DNA of 64,000 nucleotides from an uncultured Ruminococcus sp. (GCA_902798755.1 CADBYC010000024.1:1-64000); one strand, 5' to 3'. Positions 34,259 through 43,832 are shown, numbered from the stretch's first letter. Notes: generated by a model from the letters alone, not told the origin. Program-made: numbers and translations.

Positions 34259-35533
34259 ACTCTTTATGATCCTGCCGCGGCAATACTTCGCTTTCAGGGC
34301 TTTGACGTCGCCCGCGAGGTAGACGGAGCGCTCGAGCCGCTCTTGCAGGGTCAGCGGCTGGGGGTGGGGGAGAAGGCTGTCGTCGAGCACGACAGCGTCG
34401 AGCTCATAGCCCTTTTCGAATGAGCCGACCTTGCCGAAGAATTCGCCGCCGCCCTTGGTCGCCAGATAAAAGACCTCGGCGACATTCAGCGGCTTGCAGG
34501 ATTGGTCGACATGCCGCCAGTACAGGCGGCTGACCTGCAGCGCGTCCACCATCGCGGTGAACATGCTCTCGCTGTGACCGCCCGCGACGTCGGAGCCGAG
34601 CCCGAGCTTCATATCGCGGTCGAGGTATTTTCTGACCGGCGCGATGCCCGAGGCGACGTTGGTGTTGGACGCGGGACAGTGGGCGATGAAAACGCCGTTT
34701 TCTTTCATTTTGGCGATCTCGTCGTCGTCGGAGTAGACGCAGTGCGCCATGACGGTCTTTTCAGGCTTGCCGAACAGCCCGAAGCGGCTGTACGCTTCGC
34801 CGTAGTTTTTTGCCCACGGACAAAGCTCCCTGACCCATTCCACCTCGCCGGGGTTCTCGCTCAGGTGCGACTGGACGGGGACGTGATATTCTTTGCTCAG
34901 CTCGCCCAGTCCCGCCATCAGCTCGTCGGAGCACGAGGGCGTGAAGCGCGGGGTGATGATGGGATAGGTGTTTTTGTATTTGTGCTGTGTTTCCTTTAAA
35001 AAGCGTTCGGTATCGGTGATGGAAGCCTGAGCGGAGGCTTCGCGCAGGGTATCGGGGGAGTTGCGGTCCATGTTGACCTTGCCGACATAGCTGACGACGC
35101 CGATCTTCTCAAGCTTATCCATCAAGAGCTCGGTCGCTTCTCTGTGCAGGGTGCCGAAGATCACAAGGCGCGTGGTGGCGCTGTTTTTGACGGCGTTCGC
35201 AAAGATGGTATAGGCTCTGTCGGCGTAGGCGAGGTCGCCGTATTTGCTCTCTTCGGGAAAGGCGTAGGTGTTCAGCCAGTCGAGCAGCTCTCTGTCCATG
35301 CCCAGCCCCCGGTAGGCGTACTGCGGCGCGTGGATATGCAGGTCGACCATGCCCGGCATGACCAGCATACCGCTGTAGTCGTGCAGGGGAAGACCGCCGT
35401 ATTCTTCGGGGATCGAGTCAAAGACGCCGAGGCTTATGCCGTCCTCGCAGACAAGATAGCCGTTTTCTTTCGTGATCAGGGTATTTTGGTCGGCGCTGTA
35501 ACAGATATCGCCGTGAATGATGAAGCTGTTCAT
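34256..35533 (-). CDS. guaD: guanine deaminase
   Basis: A 425-residue amidohydrolase converting guanine to xanthine and ammonia. Metal ligands: MPGMVDLHIHAPQYAYRG (HxH, about 66; the HAPQ form is typical of guanine deaminase), the SHLSENPGEVEWV His near 222, AHCVY near 263, AHCPASN near 285 and the Asp of LGSDVAGG near 312. RBS GGAGG lies before ATG 35533, with a promoter at 35582. It is divergent from the nucleoside ABC transporter, whose cargo could supply guanine. The stop comes from type A repeat sequence. Confidence 0.9.
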   Translation of the reverse strand: MNSFIIHGDICYSADQNTLITKENGYLVCEDGISLGVFDSIPEEYGGLPLHDYSGMLVMPGMVDLHIHAPQYAYRGLGMDRELLDWLNTYAFPEESKYGDLAYADRAYTIFANAVKNSATTRLVIFGTLHREATELLMDKLEKIGVVSYVGKVNMDRNSPDTLREASAQASITDTERFLKETQHKYKNTYPIITPRFTPSCSDELMAGLGELSKEYHVPVQSHLSENPGEVEWVRELCPWAKNYGEAYSRFGLFGKPEKTVMAHCVYSDDDEIAKMKENGVFIAHCPASNTNVASGIAPVRKYLDRDMKLGLGSDVAGGHSESMFTAMVDALQVSRLYWRHVDQSCKPLNVAEVFYLATKGGGEFFGKVGSFEKGYELDAVVLDDSLLPHPQPLTLQERLERSVYLAGDVKALKAKYCRGRIIKS

Positions 35534-35581
35534 GATGACCTCCGACGGATCAGGGTGAGTATGAAAGGATTTTACAGCCTT

Positions 35582-35610
35582 ATTATACCGCTCTTTGGGG
35601 CTGCTTGCAA
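35582..35610 (-). promoter_or_regulatory. sigma-A promoter of guaD
   Basis: Minus strand TTGCAA (35610-35605), 17-base spacer, TATAAT (35587-35582). Confidence 0.75.
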
Positions 35611-35736
35611 CTTTTTCGGCGAAAAATGCGCTTGAAAATGCTCTTGCGGAAATAAGATACGGCGCGTTTGTTCACAGTTTGTTAAAAATGATAAAAACAG
35701 CTATATTATCTATGTCAAATTTTGCAATATTTTCAA

Positions 35737-35765
35737 TTGCTATCGAATCGCCGTTTATGTATAAT
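35737..35765 (+). promoter_or_regulatory. sigma-A promoter of the nucleoside ABC transporter
   Basis: TTGCTA (35737-35742), 17-base spacer, TATAAT (35760-35765). The ~60-base leader contains a small CGTATC/GATACG hairpin; no purine riboswitch consensus is seen. Confidence 0.7.
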
Positions 35766-35833
35766 TATGGTGTAACCGTATCTCAATGGGGGGATACGCG
35801 TAAAAATCCTTTTATGATAACAGGAGGAAAAAA

Positions 35834-37060
35834 ATGAAGAAAATTATTGCTATGCTCTTAGCCGTTCTCTTTGTTTGCGGTGCGCTGGCTGCTTGCGGCG
35901 GCACTAACAACAATGCAAACAACGGCGCTGCCACCAAGGACGAGAAGCCCGCTACCAACTTCAAGGCCGGTTTCATCTTCCTGCATGACGAGAACTCTAC
36001 CTATGACCTTAACTTCATCAACGCTGCTAAGGCTGCTTGTGAGAACCTGGGTGTAGAGTGCGTTCTCAAGACCAACATCGGCGAGACCAACGACTGCAAA
36101 AACACCGCTCTTGACCTGGTAGACCAGGGCTGCGGTTTTGTATTTGCCGATTCCTTCGGTCATGAGGACTTCATGATCGCTGCGGCTCAGGAGTGCCCCG
36201 ACGTTCAGTTCGCTCACGCGACCGGTACCAAGGCTCACACCGAGAATCTGCCGAACTTCCACAACGCTTTCGCTTCCATCTACGAGGGCCGTTACCTTGC
36301 AGGCGTTGCCGCGGGTATGAAGCTCAACGAGATGATCGAAGAGGGCAAGATCACCGCTGAAGAGGCTAAGATCGGTTATGTAGGCGCTTACACCTATGCA
36401 GAGGTTAAGTCCGGCTACACCTCCTTCTTCCTCGGCGCTCGCTCCATCTGCCCGACCGCTACCATGGAAGTACAGTTCACCGGTTCCTGGTATGACGAGA
36501 CTGCAGAGAAGGAAGCTGCTACCACTCTGATCAACGACAAGTGCGTCCTGATCTCTCAGCACGCTGACTCCATGGGCGCTCCGACCGCTTGTGAGGACGC
36601 GGGTGTTCCCGACGTTTCCTACAACGGTTCTACTGTTGAGTCCTGCCCCAACACCTTTATCGTTTCTTCCCGTATCGACTGGACTCCCTACCTCGAGTAT
36701 GCCATCAAGGCTGCTATGAACGGCGAGAAGTTCGATACCGACTGGACCGGCACTCTGGCTACCGGCTCTGTTGTTCTGACCGACATCAACGACAAGGCTG
36801 CCGCTAAGGGCACCCAGGAGAAGATCGACGAAGTCAAGGCTAAGCTCGAGTCCGGCGAGATCCACGTCTTCGATACCTCTACCTTCACCGTAAAGGGCGA
36901 GACCCTGACCACCTATCAGGCTGACGTTGACACCGACGCTGAGTTCAAGGGCGACACCGAAGTAATCGCTGACGGTTACTTCCACGAGTCTGAGTATCGT
37001 TCCGCTCCTTACTTCGATCTCGACATCGACGGTATCACTCTGCTGAACACCGCGTTCTAA
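35834..37060 (+). CDS. BMP-family (nucleoside/purine) substrate-binding lipoprotein
   Basis: A 408-residue exported lipoprotein with lipobox LAAC (Cys21). The mature part is a BMP/PnrA-like periplasmic-binding fold: KAGFIFLHDENSTYDLNFIN near 45, FVFADSFGHEDF near 103, then IYEGRYLAGVAAGM near 150 and KIGYVGAYTYAEV. BMP proteins with NupA/PnrA-like function bind nucleosides. Codons differ from neighbours (more GCT, TCT, AAC), as expected for a highly expressed binding protein. RBS AGGAGG. A strong terminator-like hairpin follows at 37077, probably reducing transcription into the ATPase gene. Confidence 0.9.
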   Translation: MKKIIAMLLAVLFVCGALAACGGTNNNANNGAATKDEKPATNFKAGFIFLHDENSTYDLNFINAAKAACENLGVECVLKTNIGETNDCKNTALDLVDQGCGFVFADSFGHEDFMIAAAQECPDVQFAHATGTKAHTENLPNFHNAFASIYEGRYLAGVAAGMKLNEMIEEGKITAEEAKIGYVGAYTYAEVKSGYTSFFLGARSICPTATMEVQFTGSWYDETAEKEAATTLINDKCVLISQHADSMGAPTACEDAGVPDVSYNGSTVESCPNTFIVSSRIDWTPYLEYAIKAAMNGEKFDTDWTGTLATGSVVLTDINDKAAAKGTQEKIDEVKAKLESGEIHVFDTSTFTVKGETLTTYQADVDTDAEFKGDTEVIADGYFHESEYRSAPYFDLDIDGITLLNTAF

Positions 37061-37076
37061 TTTAAACGAACCAATA

Positions 37077-37120
37077 CCGTAAAGGGAAGCTGATCTTTCG
37101 GCTTCCCTTTACGTGGTTTA
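37077..37120 (+). terminator. intra-operon terminator after the binding protein
   Basis: CGTAAAGGGAAGC (37078-37090) pairs with GCTTCCCTTTACG (37101-37113), then TGGTTTAT. It would allow more binding protein than permease. Confidence 0.7.
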
Positions 37121-37139
37121 TATTACACTCATTGTGAGC

Positions 37140-37370
37140 AATTAGGAATCTTCATGGCAAAGCCAATTCATGCCCTCAGGCAAATCACGGCAAAGCCAAA
37201 TCATGCCCTCAGGCAAATCATGGCAAAGCCAAATCATGCGCTCTGCGCAAATCATTTATTGATGAATTGACAGCAAGCTGTCATGATTTGAACCGTTTGC
37301 GGTTCATGATTTCTCGCGCGAATGCACTCCATGAATTGAATCGCAGAGCGATTCGTGAGTATTCCTAATT
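37140..37370. repeat. type E hairpin array, long copy
   Basis: Bounded by AATTAGGAAT (37140-37149) and ATTCCTAATT (37361-37370). Inside are hairpins of 9-12 bases such as GGCAAAGCC, GCCCTCAGGC, GCGCTCTGCGC, ACAGCAAGCTGT and AACCGTTTGCGGTT. They are separated by AAATCAT in the first half and by ATGATTT or ATGAATT in the second, so the whole array is itself an inverted repeat. Confidence 0.85.
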
Positions 37371-37398
37371 ATTCAACAGTTACAAGGGGGTAGAATCT

Positions 37399-38961
37399 TT
37401 GGAAAATAAAGCAGCAGTCAGCTTCCGCCATATCACCAAGGCGTTCGGCAGCAAGGTCGTTGCCAACAAGGACGTTTCTATGGATATCATGCGCGGAGAG
37501 ATCCTCGCGCTGCTCGGCGAAAACGGCTCCGGCAAGACGACGCTGATGAATATGCTATCGGGTATCTATCATCAGGACTCGGGTCAGATCCTTGTCGACG
37601 GCGAAGAGGTGCATATCAACTCGCCGAAGGACGCCTACGCGCTGGGTATCGGCATGATCCACCAGCATTTCAAGCTCGTTGACGTCTTTACCGCCACCGA
37701 GAACGTCGCGCTGGGCATGGACAAAAAGCAGACAGGCGGCGCGAAGGAGATCGCGAAGGCGATCACCGAGATCTGCGACCGCTACGGCTTTGACGTGGAT
37801 CCCAAGAAAAAGGTCTACAACATGACCGTATCTCAGAAGCAGACGCTCGAGATCGTCAAGGCGCTGTACCGCGGCGCGAATATTCTCATTCTCGATGAAC
37901 CGACCGCCGTTCTGACGCCGCAGGAAACGGACAAGCTCTTTGCCGTACTGCGCAACATGAAAGCGGACGGCAAGTCTATCATCATCATCACGCATAAGCT
38001 CAACGAGGTGCTCGCGATCTCCGACCGCGTGTCGATCCTCAGAAAGGGCGAATATATTGACACCGTCAAGACCGCCGAGGCGACCGTCCAGTCGCTGACG
38101 GATATGATGGTCGGTCAGAAGGTCGAGCTGGATATCGAGCGACCCGAGATCGAGGACAAACAGCTCAGGCTCTCGATCAGCCATCTGACCTGCCTTGACA
38201 AATACGGCGTGACCGCCCTCGACGACGTCAGCTTTGACGCTTTCGGCGGCGAGATCTTAGGTATCGCCGGTATCTCCGGCTCGGGTCAGAAACAGCTTCT
38301 TGAGTCGATCGCGGGTCTGCAGAAGGCGGAGAGCGGCAGCTCGATCGAGTATATCAAGCCTGAATCCGGCGCGAGAGATCAGCTGATCGGCAAATCCGTT
38401 TCCGAGATCAAGAAGATGGGCGTCGCGCTCTCCTTCGTTCCCGAGGACAGACTCGGTATGGGTCTGGTGGGCACGATGGGTATGTCGGACAACATGATGC
38501 TGCGCTCCTACGAGAAGGGTCACGGTATGTTCACCGACCGCAAAACGCCCCGCAACCTTGCCGAAAAGGTCAAGGAGGAGCTGGAGGTCGTCACTCCCGG
38601 TATCTCCACCCCCGTCAGAAAGCTCTCGGGCGGTAACGTCCAGAAGGTTCTGGTCGGTCGAGAGATCGCTTCGAATCCTACGGTGCTGATGGCGGCGTAC
38701 GCGGTGCGCGGTCTGGATATCAACACCTCTTATACCATCTACCATCTCCTGAATGAACAGAAGAAAAAGGGCGTCGCCGTTATCTATGTCGGCGAGGACC
38801 TCGACGTACTGCTCGCGCTGTGCGACCGTATCGCGGTGCTGTGCGGCGGCAAGCTCAACGGCATCGTAGACGGCAGGACCGCGACCAAGGAAGAGGTCGG
38901 TCTGCTGATGACCAATCTGAAAGAAGACGGACAGGAGGGACAGAAGAATGACAACGACTAA
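37399..38961 (+). CDS. nucleoside ABC transporter, duplicated ATP-binding subunit
   Basis: A 520-residue protein with two ABC domains as in RbsA/NupO-type importers. Domain 1: Walker A GENGSGKTT (about 38), signature region VSQKQTLEIVKAL, Walker B ILILDEPTAVLTPQE (about 165). Domain 2: GISGSGQKQLLE (degenerate Walker A, about 297), signature LSGGNVQKVLVGREI and MAAYAVRGLDI where family members usually show a QPT or EPT before RGLD. The start is TTG 37399 after AAGGGGG. It is separated from the binding-protein gene by a terminator and a type E array, and overlaps the first permease by 14 bases. Confidence 0.92.
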   Translation: MENKAAVSFRHITKAFGSKVVANKDVSMDIMRGEILALLGENGSGKTTLMNMLSGIYHQDSGQILVDGEEVHINSPKDAYALGIGMIHQHFKLVDVFTATENVALGMDKKQTGGAKEIAKAITEICDRYGFDVDPKKKVYNMTVSQKQTLEIVKALYRGANILILDEPTAVLTPQETDKLFAVLRNMKADGKSIIIITHKLNEVLAISDRVSILRKGEYIDTVKTAEATVQSLTDMMVGQKVELDIERPEIEDKQLRLSISHLTCLDKYGVTALDDVSFDAFGGEILGIAGISGSGQKQLLESIAGLQKAESGSSIEYIKPESGARDQLIGKSVSEIKKMGVALSFVPEDRLGMGLVGTMGMSDNMMLRSYEKGHGMFTDRKTPRNLAEKVKEELEVVTPGISTPVRKLSGGNVQKVLVGREIASNPTVLMAAYAVRGLDINTSYTIYHLLNEQKKKGVAVIYVGEDLDVLLALCDRIAVLCGGKLNGIVDGRTATKEEVGLLMTNLKEDGQEGQKNDND

Positions 38962-40072
38962 GGACGCAAGCTCCCGCGGGAAGCTGTTCCATATCGTCAA
39001 GCGCACGGACCTGCCGGTGTGGAAAAGCTGGCTGATCCGTATCGCGGCGATCGTCTTTTCGCTGATCGTCTGCGCGATCATCATCGTCGCCGTGACCGGC
39101 GATAACCCGATCCAGGTATACGCTACCATGGTCAAGGGCGCTGTCGGCTCCACCAGACGTTTCTGGGTACTGCTGCAGGAGATCGCGATGCTCTTGTGCG
39201 TATCGCTGGCGGTCACTCCCGCCTTCAAGATGCGATTCTGGAACATCGGCGCCGAGGGTCAGGTGCTCATCGGCGGCTTGGGCGCTACCGCGATCATGTT
39301 AAAGCTCGGACACACCCTCCCCGCTCCCGTCGTCCTGATCTTGGTCATCGTGACCAGTATCCTCTGCGGCGCGATCTGGGGCGTGATCCCCGCTATCTTC
39401 AAGGCGTTCTGGAACACCAACGAAACGCTTTTCACCCTGATGATGAACTACATCGCGATCCAGATCGTTTCGTACTTTACCTACATCTGGTCGTCCAACA
39501 AGGGCAACAACGTTATCAACACCATCAATACCGACAACCACGCGGGCTGGTTCACCCTGCCCCAGTCGGTCGATAAATACGGCTATCTGCTGAATATCCT
39601 GCTGGTCGCGGTGCTGACGGTACTGCTGTACTTCTACCTCAACCGCTCCAAGCAGGGCTATGAGATCGCCGTCGTCGGCGAAAGCATCAACACCGCGAAG
39701 TACGCGGGCATCAACGTCAAAAAGGTCATCATCCGTACCATGCTGATCTCCGGCGCGCTGTGCGGCGTGGCGGGCATGCTGCTGGTATCCGGTACCGACC
39801 ATACCATCACCCCGAACACCGCAGGCGGCAGAGGCTTTACCGCGATCATGGTATCGTGGCTCGCCAAATTCAATCCGCTGTTCATGGTGCTGACCTCTCT
39901 GCTGCTCGTGTTCATGTCACGCGGCGCGATCGAGATCTCCACCGTATTCGGTCTCAACACCTCGTTCTCGGATATCATCACCGGTATCATCATCTTCTTC
40001 ATCATCGGTTCCGAGTTCTTCATCAACTACAGTATCAAGAGAACACACGCGAAGGAGGTTGAGGCGAAATGA
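38948..40072 (+). CDS. nucleoside ABC transporter permease 1
   Basis: A 374-residue membrane protein of the BPD_transp_2 (branched-chain/ribose/nucleoside) permease family, NupP-like. About nine hydrophobic segments follow a polar N-terminus; conserved landmarks are FWNIGAEGQVLIGGLGATAI (about 98), the NETLFTLMMNYIA segment (about 160) and the coupling region YEIAVVGESINTAKYAGINV (about 240). It overlaps the ATPase gene by 14 bases and the next permease by four, so the three are co-translated. Confidence 0.92.
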   Translation: MTTTKDASSRGKLFHIVKRTDLPVWKSWLIRIAAIVFSLIVCAIIIVAVTGDNPIQVYATMVKGAVGSTRRFWVLLQEIAMLLCVSLAVTPAFKMRFWNIGAEGQVLIGGLGATAIMLKLGHTLPAPVVLILVIVTSILCGAIWGVIPAIFKAFWNTNETLFTLMMNYIAIQIVSYFTYIWSSNKGNNVINTINTDNHAGWFTLPQSVDKYGYLLNILLVAVLTVLLYFYLNRSKQGYEIAVVGESINTAKYAGINVKKVIIRTMLISGALCGVAGMLLVSGTDHTITPNTAGGRGFTAIMVSWLAKFNPLFMVLTSLLLVFMSRGAIEISTVFGLNTSFSDIITGIIIFFIIGSEFFINYSIKRTHAKEVEAK

Positions 40073-41073
40073 TCGTATCGTTTATCCATCGCGCGGTCAT
40101 GCAGGGTATTCCGCTCCTGTTCGGCGCGACCGGTGAGATCATCACCGAAAAAAGCGGCAACCTCAACCTTGGTATCCCCGGCGTTATGTACGTCGGCGGT
40201 ATCTCCGGCGTAATCGGCGCCTTTATGTACGAGAATTCCCTGCCCGACAAGAGCATGGCGAATCCGTTTTTGGCGATCATGATCCCGCTGCTGTGCTGTC
40301 TGCTCGGCTCGTTCCTCATGGGTCTGATCTACTCCTTCCTGACCACCACCCTCAGAGCGAATCAGAACGTAACGGGTCTTGCAATCACCACTTTCGGCGT
40401 GGGTCTGGGCAACTTCTTCGGCGGCTCGCTGATCAAGATCGTCGGCGCTGACGTTCCCTCTATCACCCTGTCCACTACCTCTAAATTCTTCTCCGCGACC
40501 CTGCCCTTCGCGAAAGACTTGGGCTGGTTTGGTGAGATCTTCCTCAACTACGGCTTTTTGGCGTATCTTGCGGTGATCATCGCCATCGTCGCTTCGATCT
40601 ATCTCAAGAGAACGCGTTCGGGTCTGAACCTGCGCGCGGTCGGCGAGAACCCCGCTACCGCTGACGCGGCGGGCGTCAACGTCTCTCGCTACAAGTACCT
40701 CTCCACCTGCATCGGCAGTATGATCGCGGGTCTGGGCGGCTTGTACTATGTCATGGACTATGTCAGCGGCGTATGGTCGAACGACGGCTTCGGCGACCGC
40801 GGCTGGCTCGCCATCGCGCTGGTCATCTTCACTGTCTGGAAACCGAACTTCGCGATCATCGGCTCTATCCTCTTCGGCGGACTGTACATCGTCCACAATT
40901 ACCTCAACCAGTTCTTCCCCTTTATCCCCGTGGATATGGGTACTCAGGAGCTGATCAAGATGGCGCCTTACGTCGTTACCGTTCTGGTGCTGATCTTTAA
41001 CTCCATGCGCAACAAGCGTGAGAATCAGCCGCCTGAGGCGCTGGGACTGTCGTACTTCCGCGAGGATAGGTAG
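40069..41073 (+). CDS. nucleoside ABC transporter permease 2
   Basis: A 334-residue BPD_transp_2 permease, NupQ-like. Landmarks: GATGEIITEKSGNLNLGIPG near the N-terminus (the usual GExxxExxGxxNxGxEG form), about eight membrane segments, and the coupling loop LNLRAVGENPATADAAGVNV near 187. It forms the transporter pore with permease 1. ATG 40069 overlaps the preceding stop (ATGA). A type A repeat follows within about 12 bases of the stop. Confidence 0.92.
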   Translation: MIVSFIHRAVMQGIPLLFGATGEIITEKSGNLNLGIPGVMYVGGISGVIGAFMYENSLPDKSMANPFLAIMIPLLCCLLGSFLMGLIYSFLTTTLRANQNVTGLAITTFGVGLGNFFGGSLIKIVGADVPSITLSTTSKFFSATLPFAKDLGWFGEIFLNYGFLAYLAVIIAIVASIYLKRTRSGLNLRAVGENPATADAAGVNVSRYKYLSTCIGSMIAGLGGLYYVMDYVSGVWSNDGFGDRGWLAIALVIFTVWKPNFAIIGSILFGGLYIVHNYLNQFFPFIPVDMGTQELIKMAPYVVTVLVLIFNSMRNKRENQPPEALGLSYFREDR

Positions 41074-41084
41074 CTGTCGGTTGA

Positions 41085-41218
41085 GAGTTAGGAATGAATG
41101 GCGGGCGTTGCCCGCACCCGATTGATATACTTTGCTATAAAAATAACGCTTGCGACCCTTTTATAGAGTTGCAAGCGTTTATTTTATTGATATCTTGATT
41201 TGATTCAAAAGCCGTTAT
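41085..41218. repeat. type A repeat lacking a right arm
   Basis: GAGTTAGGAATG, GGCGGGCGTTGCCCGCACC, TTGATATAC, AACGCTTGCGACCC and GAGTTGCAAGCGTT, nearly identical to the modules at 34063. The end breaks off near AAAGCCGTTATAC. Confidence 0.75.
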
Positions 41219-41243
41219 ACTAAGTAGCAATAAAAAACTTAAA

Positions 41244-41340
41244 ACAGATATTAGCAGATTATTTTGCAGAGCAAGGCGGAGAGCGCAGGCAGGCTGTCGC
41301 CTGTCAAGCTCGACAACGCAGCTATGCGAAAAGCGTTATT
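41244..41340 (+). repeat. type D repeat, copy 2
   Basis: GGCAGGCTGTCGCCTGTC between GGCGGAGAGCGCA and AACGCAGCTATGCGAAA; homologous to the minus strand of 23280-23375. Confidence 0.6.
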
Positions 41341-41401
41341 CACGCGAGTTAGCAGTTAAAATATATCAACCGCATCAGTGCGCGGATAAAGACGCCGCGC
41401 G

Positions 41402-43498
41402 TCATTGCACGCTGAACAGGAGCTGACCGTAGGACGGGTAGGGCCAGTAGGACGCGTCGGTGCACATCTCCATCTCGTCGGAGATCGCGCGGAGTTCGTC
41501 CATGGTCTTGAGCGTTTCGTTACAGCAGTACTCGGCGTGGCTCTGGAGGTTCTTGCGGTAGGCGATAGAGCCGCCGACCTTGGAATCCAGCTCGTCGATC
41601 TTCTCGCTGAACGCGGAGAGCAGGTCGCTGAGCTTGTTGAGCAGCTTGATCTCGGCGTCTACGCGGATATCGTCGCTGACAGCGCGTTTGCGGGTGACGG
41701 TCTGTGCGAGTTTGCCCGTGAACGCGGACACGGCGGGGAAGATGTCCTTCTTCGCCATATCGAGCATGGTCAGCGCCTCGAGGTCGATGATCTTGATATA
41801 GTTCTCGAGCAGGATCTCCTGACGCGCCTTGACTTCGATCTCGTTGAAGATGTGGTTGCGCTCGAAGAGGTCGAGGTTCTTCTTGAGGGTATATTTTTTC
41901 AGCGCTTCGGGGGTGGAACGCAGGTTCAACAGTCCGCGTCTTTCGGCTTCCGCTACCCACTCGTCGGTGTAGCCGTCGCCGTTGAAGATGATACGGCGGT
42001 GCTTTTTCAGGTTCTTGCGGATCAGTCGGCGCACGGCGGCGTCGATGTCGGTCGCCTTTTCCAGCTCGTCGGAGAAGGACGACAGCACGTCGGCGACCAT
42101 CGTATTAAGCATGATATTGGGGCAGGAGATATTCAGCGCAGAGCCTAAGGCGCGGAACTCAAATTTGTTGCCCGTAAAGGCGAAGGGCGAGGTGCGGTTG
42201 CGGTCGGTGGTGTCCTTGCGGAACTCGGGCAACGCTTCGGCGCCCGTGTTCATGATGACCTTGCCCTGGCTTTCGTAGTCCTCGCGGTTGATGATGGCTT
42301 CGACGATGGCTTCGAGGTCGTCTCCGAGGAACATCGAGATGATGAAGGGCGGAGCCTCGTCGCCGCCCATGCGGTGGTCGTTGCCCGCGGTCGCGACGGA
42401 CAGGCGCAGAAGATCCTGATAGTCGTCCACCGCCTTGATCACGGCGGTCAAAAACAGCAGGAACTGGGTGTTTTCTTCGGGCTTTTTACCGGGCTTTAAG
42501 AGGTTCTCGCCCGTGTTGGTGGAGAGCGACCAGTTGTTGTGCTTACCGGAGCCGTTCACGCCCTTGAAGGGCTTTTCATGCAGCAGGCATACCATGCCGT
42601 GCTTCCTCGCAATACGCTTCATCAGCTCCATCGTCAGCTGATTGTGGTCGGCGGCGATGTTGACGGTCGTAAAGATCGGGGCAAGCTCGTGCTGTGCGGG
42701 GGCGACCTCGTTGTGCTCGGTCTTGGCGTAGATGCCCAGTTTCCACAGCTCCTCGTCGAGCTCGGTCATGAACGCCTTGACGCGCTGCTTGATCGCGCCG
42801 AAGTAGTGGTCGTCGAGCTGCTGACCCTTGGGAGAACGTGCGCCGAAGAGGGTCCTGCCTGTATATTTGAGGTCCTTGCGGCGGTCGTACATCTCTTTGT
42901 CGATCAGAAAGTACTCCTGCTCGGGACCGACGGTCGCTTCTACGCGGGTGATGTCGTCGCGACCGAGCAGGTGCAGGATACGCACCGCTTCATGATTGAT
43001 GACGTCCATCGAGCGCAGCAGGGGGGTCTTCTTATCCAGCACGTCGCCCGTATAGGATACGAACGCGGTGGGGATACACAGGGTATTGTCCTTGACAAAG
43101 GCGGGAGAGGTCGGGTCCCACGTCGTATAGCCGCGGGCTTCAAAGGTGGCGCGGATACCGCCGGAGGGGAAGGAGGACGCGTCGGGCTCGCCCTTGATCA
43201 GCTCCTTGCCCGAGAACTCCATGATCACATGGCCGTCCGCGTGGGGAGAGATGAAGCTGTCGTGCTTTTCGGCGGTGATGCCCGTCATGGGCTGGAACCA
43301 GTGGGTGTAGTGGGTACAGCCCTTTTCGATCGCCCATTCCTTCATCGCCTCGGCGACTTCGTTCGCAATGTGGATATCGAGGGTGGTACCGCTCTCGACG
43401 CTCTCATGCAGCGCGGTGTAGGTGTCTAAAGACAGCCTTTCGCGCATTTTCTCGTCGTTGAATACATTTGAGGCAAAAATGCCCGGTACATCAATCAT
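41402..43498 (-). CDS. glnN: glutamine synthetase type III
   Basis: A 698-residue GSIII, much longer than GSI (~450). It makes glutamine from glutamate, ammonia and ATP. Motifs: HWFQPMTG (about 83) and EKHDSF; the metal/glutamate region [10 protein letters not shown] (about 203); [16 protein letters not shown] (about 254); [20 protein letters not shown] (about 308, the ATP/glutamate loop); and [20 protein letters not shown] (about 434). The C-terminal ~200 residues are helical. ATG 43498 with GGAGG is chosen over the longer frame. It stands alone with repeats on both sides. Confidence 0.96.
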   Translation of the reverse strand: MIDVPGIFASNVFNDEKMRERLSLDTYTALHESVESGTTLDIHIANEVAEAMKEWAIEKGCTHYTHWFQPMTGITAEKHDSFISPHADGHVIMEFSGKELIKGEPDASSFPSGGIRATFEARGYTTWDPTSPAFVKDNTLCIPTAFVSYTGDVLDKKTPLLRSMDVINHEAVRILHLLGRDDITRVEATVGPEQEYFLIDKEMYDRRKDLKYTGRTLFGARSPKGQQLDDHYFGAIKQRVKAFMTELDEELWKLGIYAKTEHNEVAPAQHELAPIFTTVNIAADHNQLTMELMKRIARKHGMVCLLHEKPFKGVNGSGKHNNWSLSTNTGENLLKPGKKPEENTQFLLFLTAVIKAVDDYQDLLRLSVATAGNDHRMGGDEAPPFIISMFLGDDLEAIVEAIINREDYESQGKVIMNTGAEALPEFRKDTTDRNRTSPFAFTGNKFEFRALGSALNISCPNIMLNTMVADVLSSFSDELEKATDIDAAVRRLIRKNLKKHRRIIFNGDGYTDEWVAEAERRGLLNLRSTPEALKKYTLKKNLDLFERNHIFNEIEVKARQEILLENYIKIIDLEALTMLDMAKKDIFPAVSAFTGKLAQTVTRKRAVSDDIRVDAEIKLLNKLSDLLSAFSEKIDELDSKVGGSIAYRKNLQSHAEYCCNETLKTMDELRAISDEMEMCTDASYWPYPSYGQLLFSVQ

Positions 43499-43514
43499 TG
43501 GTGACCTCCGAAAT

Positions 43515-43675
43515 ACATGGCGAAGCCAAATCATGCCAAAGGCAATTCATGTGAAAGCAATTCATGCGCCGCAGGTGCAAATCATGATGATTTGACAGCA
43601 AAGCAGTCATGAATTGAACCGTACCGGTTCATGATTTCTCACTTCGTTCCATGATTTGAATCGTAAACGATTCGT
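43515..43675. repeat. type E hairpin array, second long copy
   Basis: Hairpins GGCGAAGCC, GCCAAAGGC, GCGCCGCAGGTGC, GACAGCAAAGCAGTC and GAACCGTACCGGTTC joined by AAATCAT or AATTCAT, then ATGAATT/ATGATTT linkers after the midpoint. Same plan as 37140-37370 with different hairpin sequences. Confidence 0.8.
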
Positions 43676-43782
43676 TATCTTACTAAAGTATATTATGATT
43701 TATTCCCGATGTCAATAAATTCCGAACCACTTTGGCAACTCTACCATAAATCTTATTGAGCAATGAAGTGATTTATGCTTTG

Positions 43783-43811
43783 TTGACTTTGGTACAAAAT
43801 CTCTGTATAAT
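43783..43811 (+). promoter_or_regulatory. sigma-A promoter of dapF
   Basis: TTGACT (43783-43788), 17-base spacer, TATAAT (43806-43811), about 20 bases before the start codon. Confidence 0.75.
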
Positions 43812-43832
43812 TGAGCCGAAAGGGTGATTATG

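Noticed and set aside
35766..35833. Purine riboswitch ahead of the nucleoside transporter
   Set aside because: The leader is only about 60 bases and lacks the conserved junction and loop sequences; only a small hairpin is present. xpt also has no such leader.
37140..37370. CRISPR-like alternation of repeated and unique units
   Set aside because: The constant parts are only seven bases and reverse orientation at the midpoint; the variable parts are palindromes of 9-14 bases. No cas genes are nearby.
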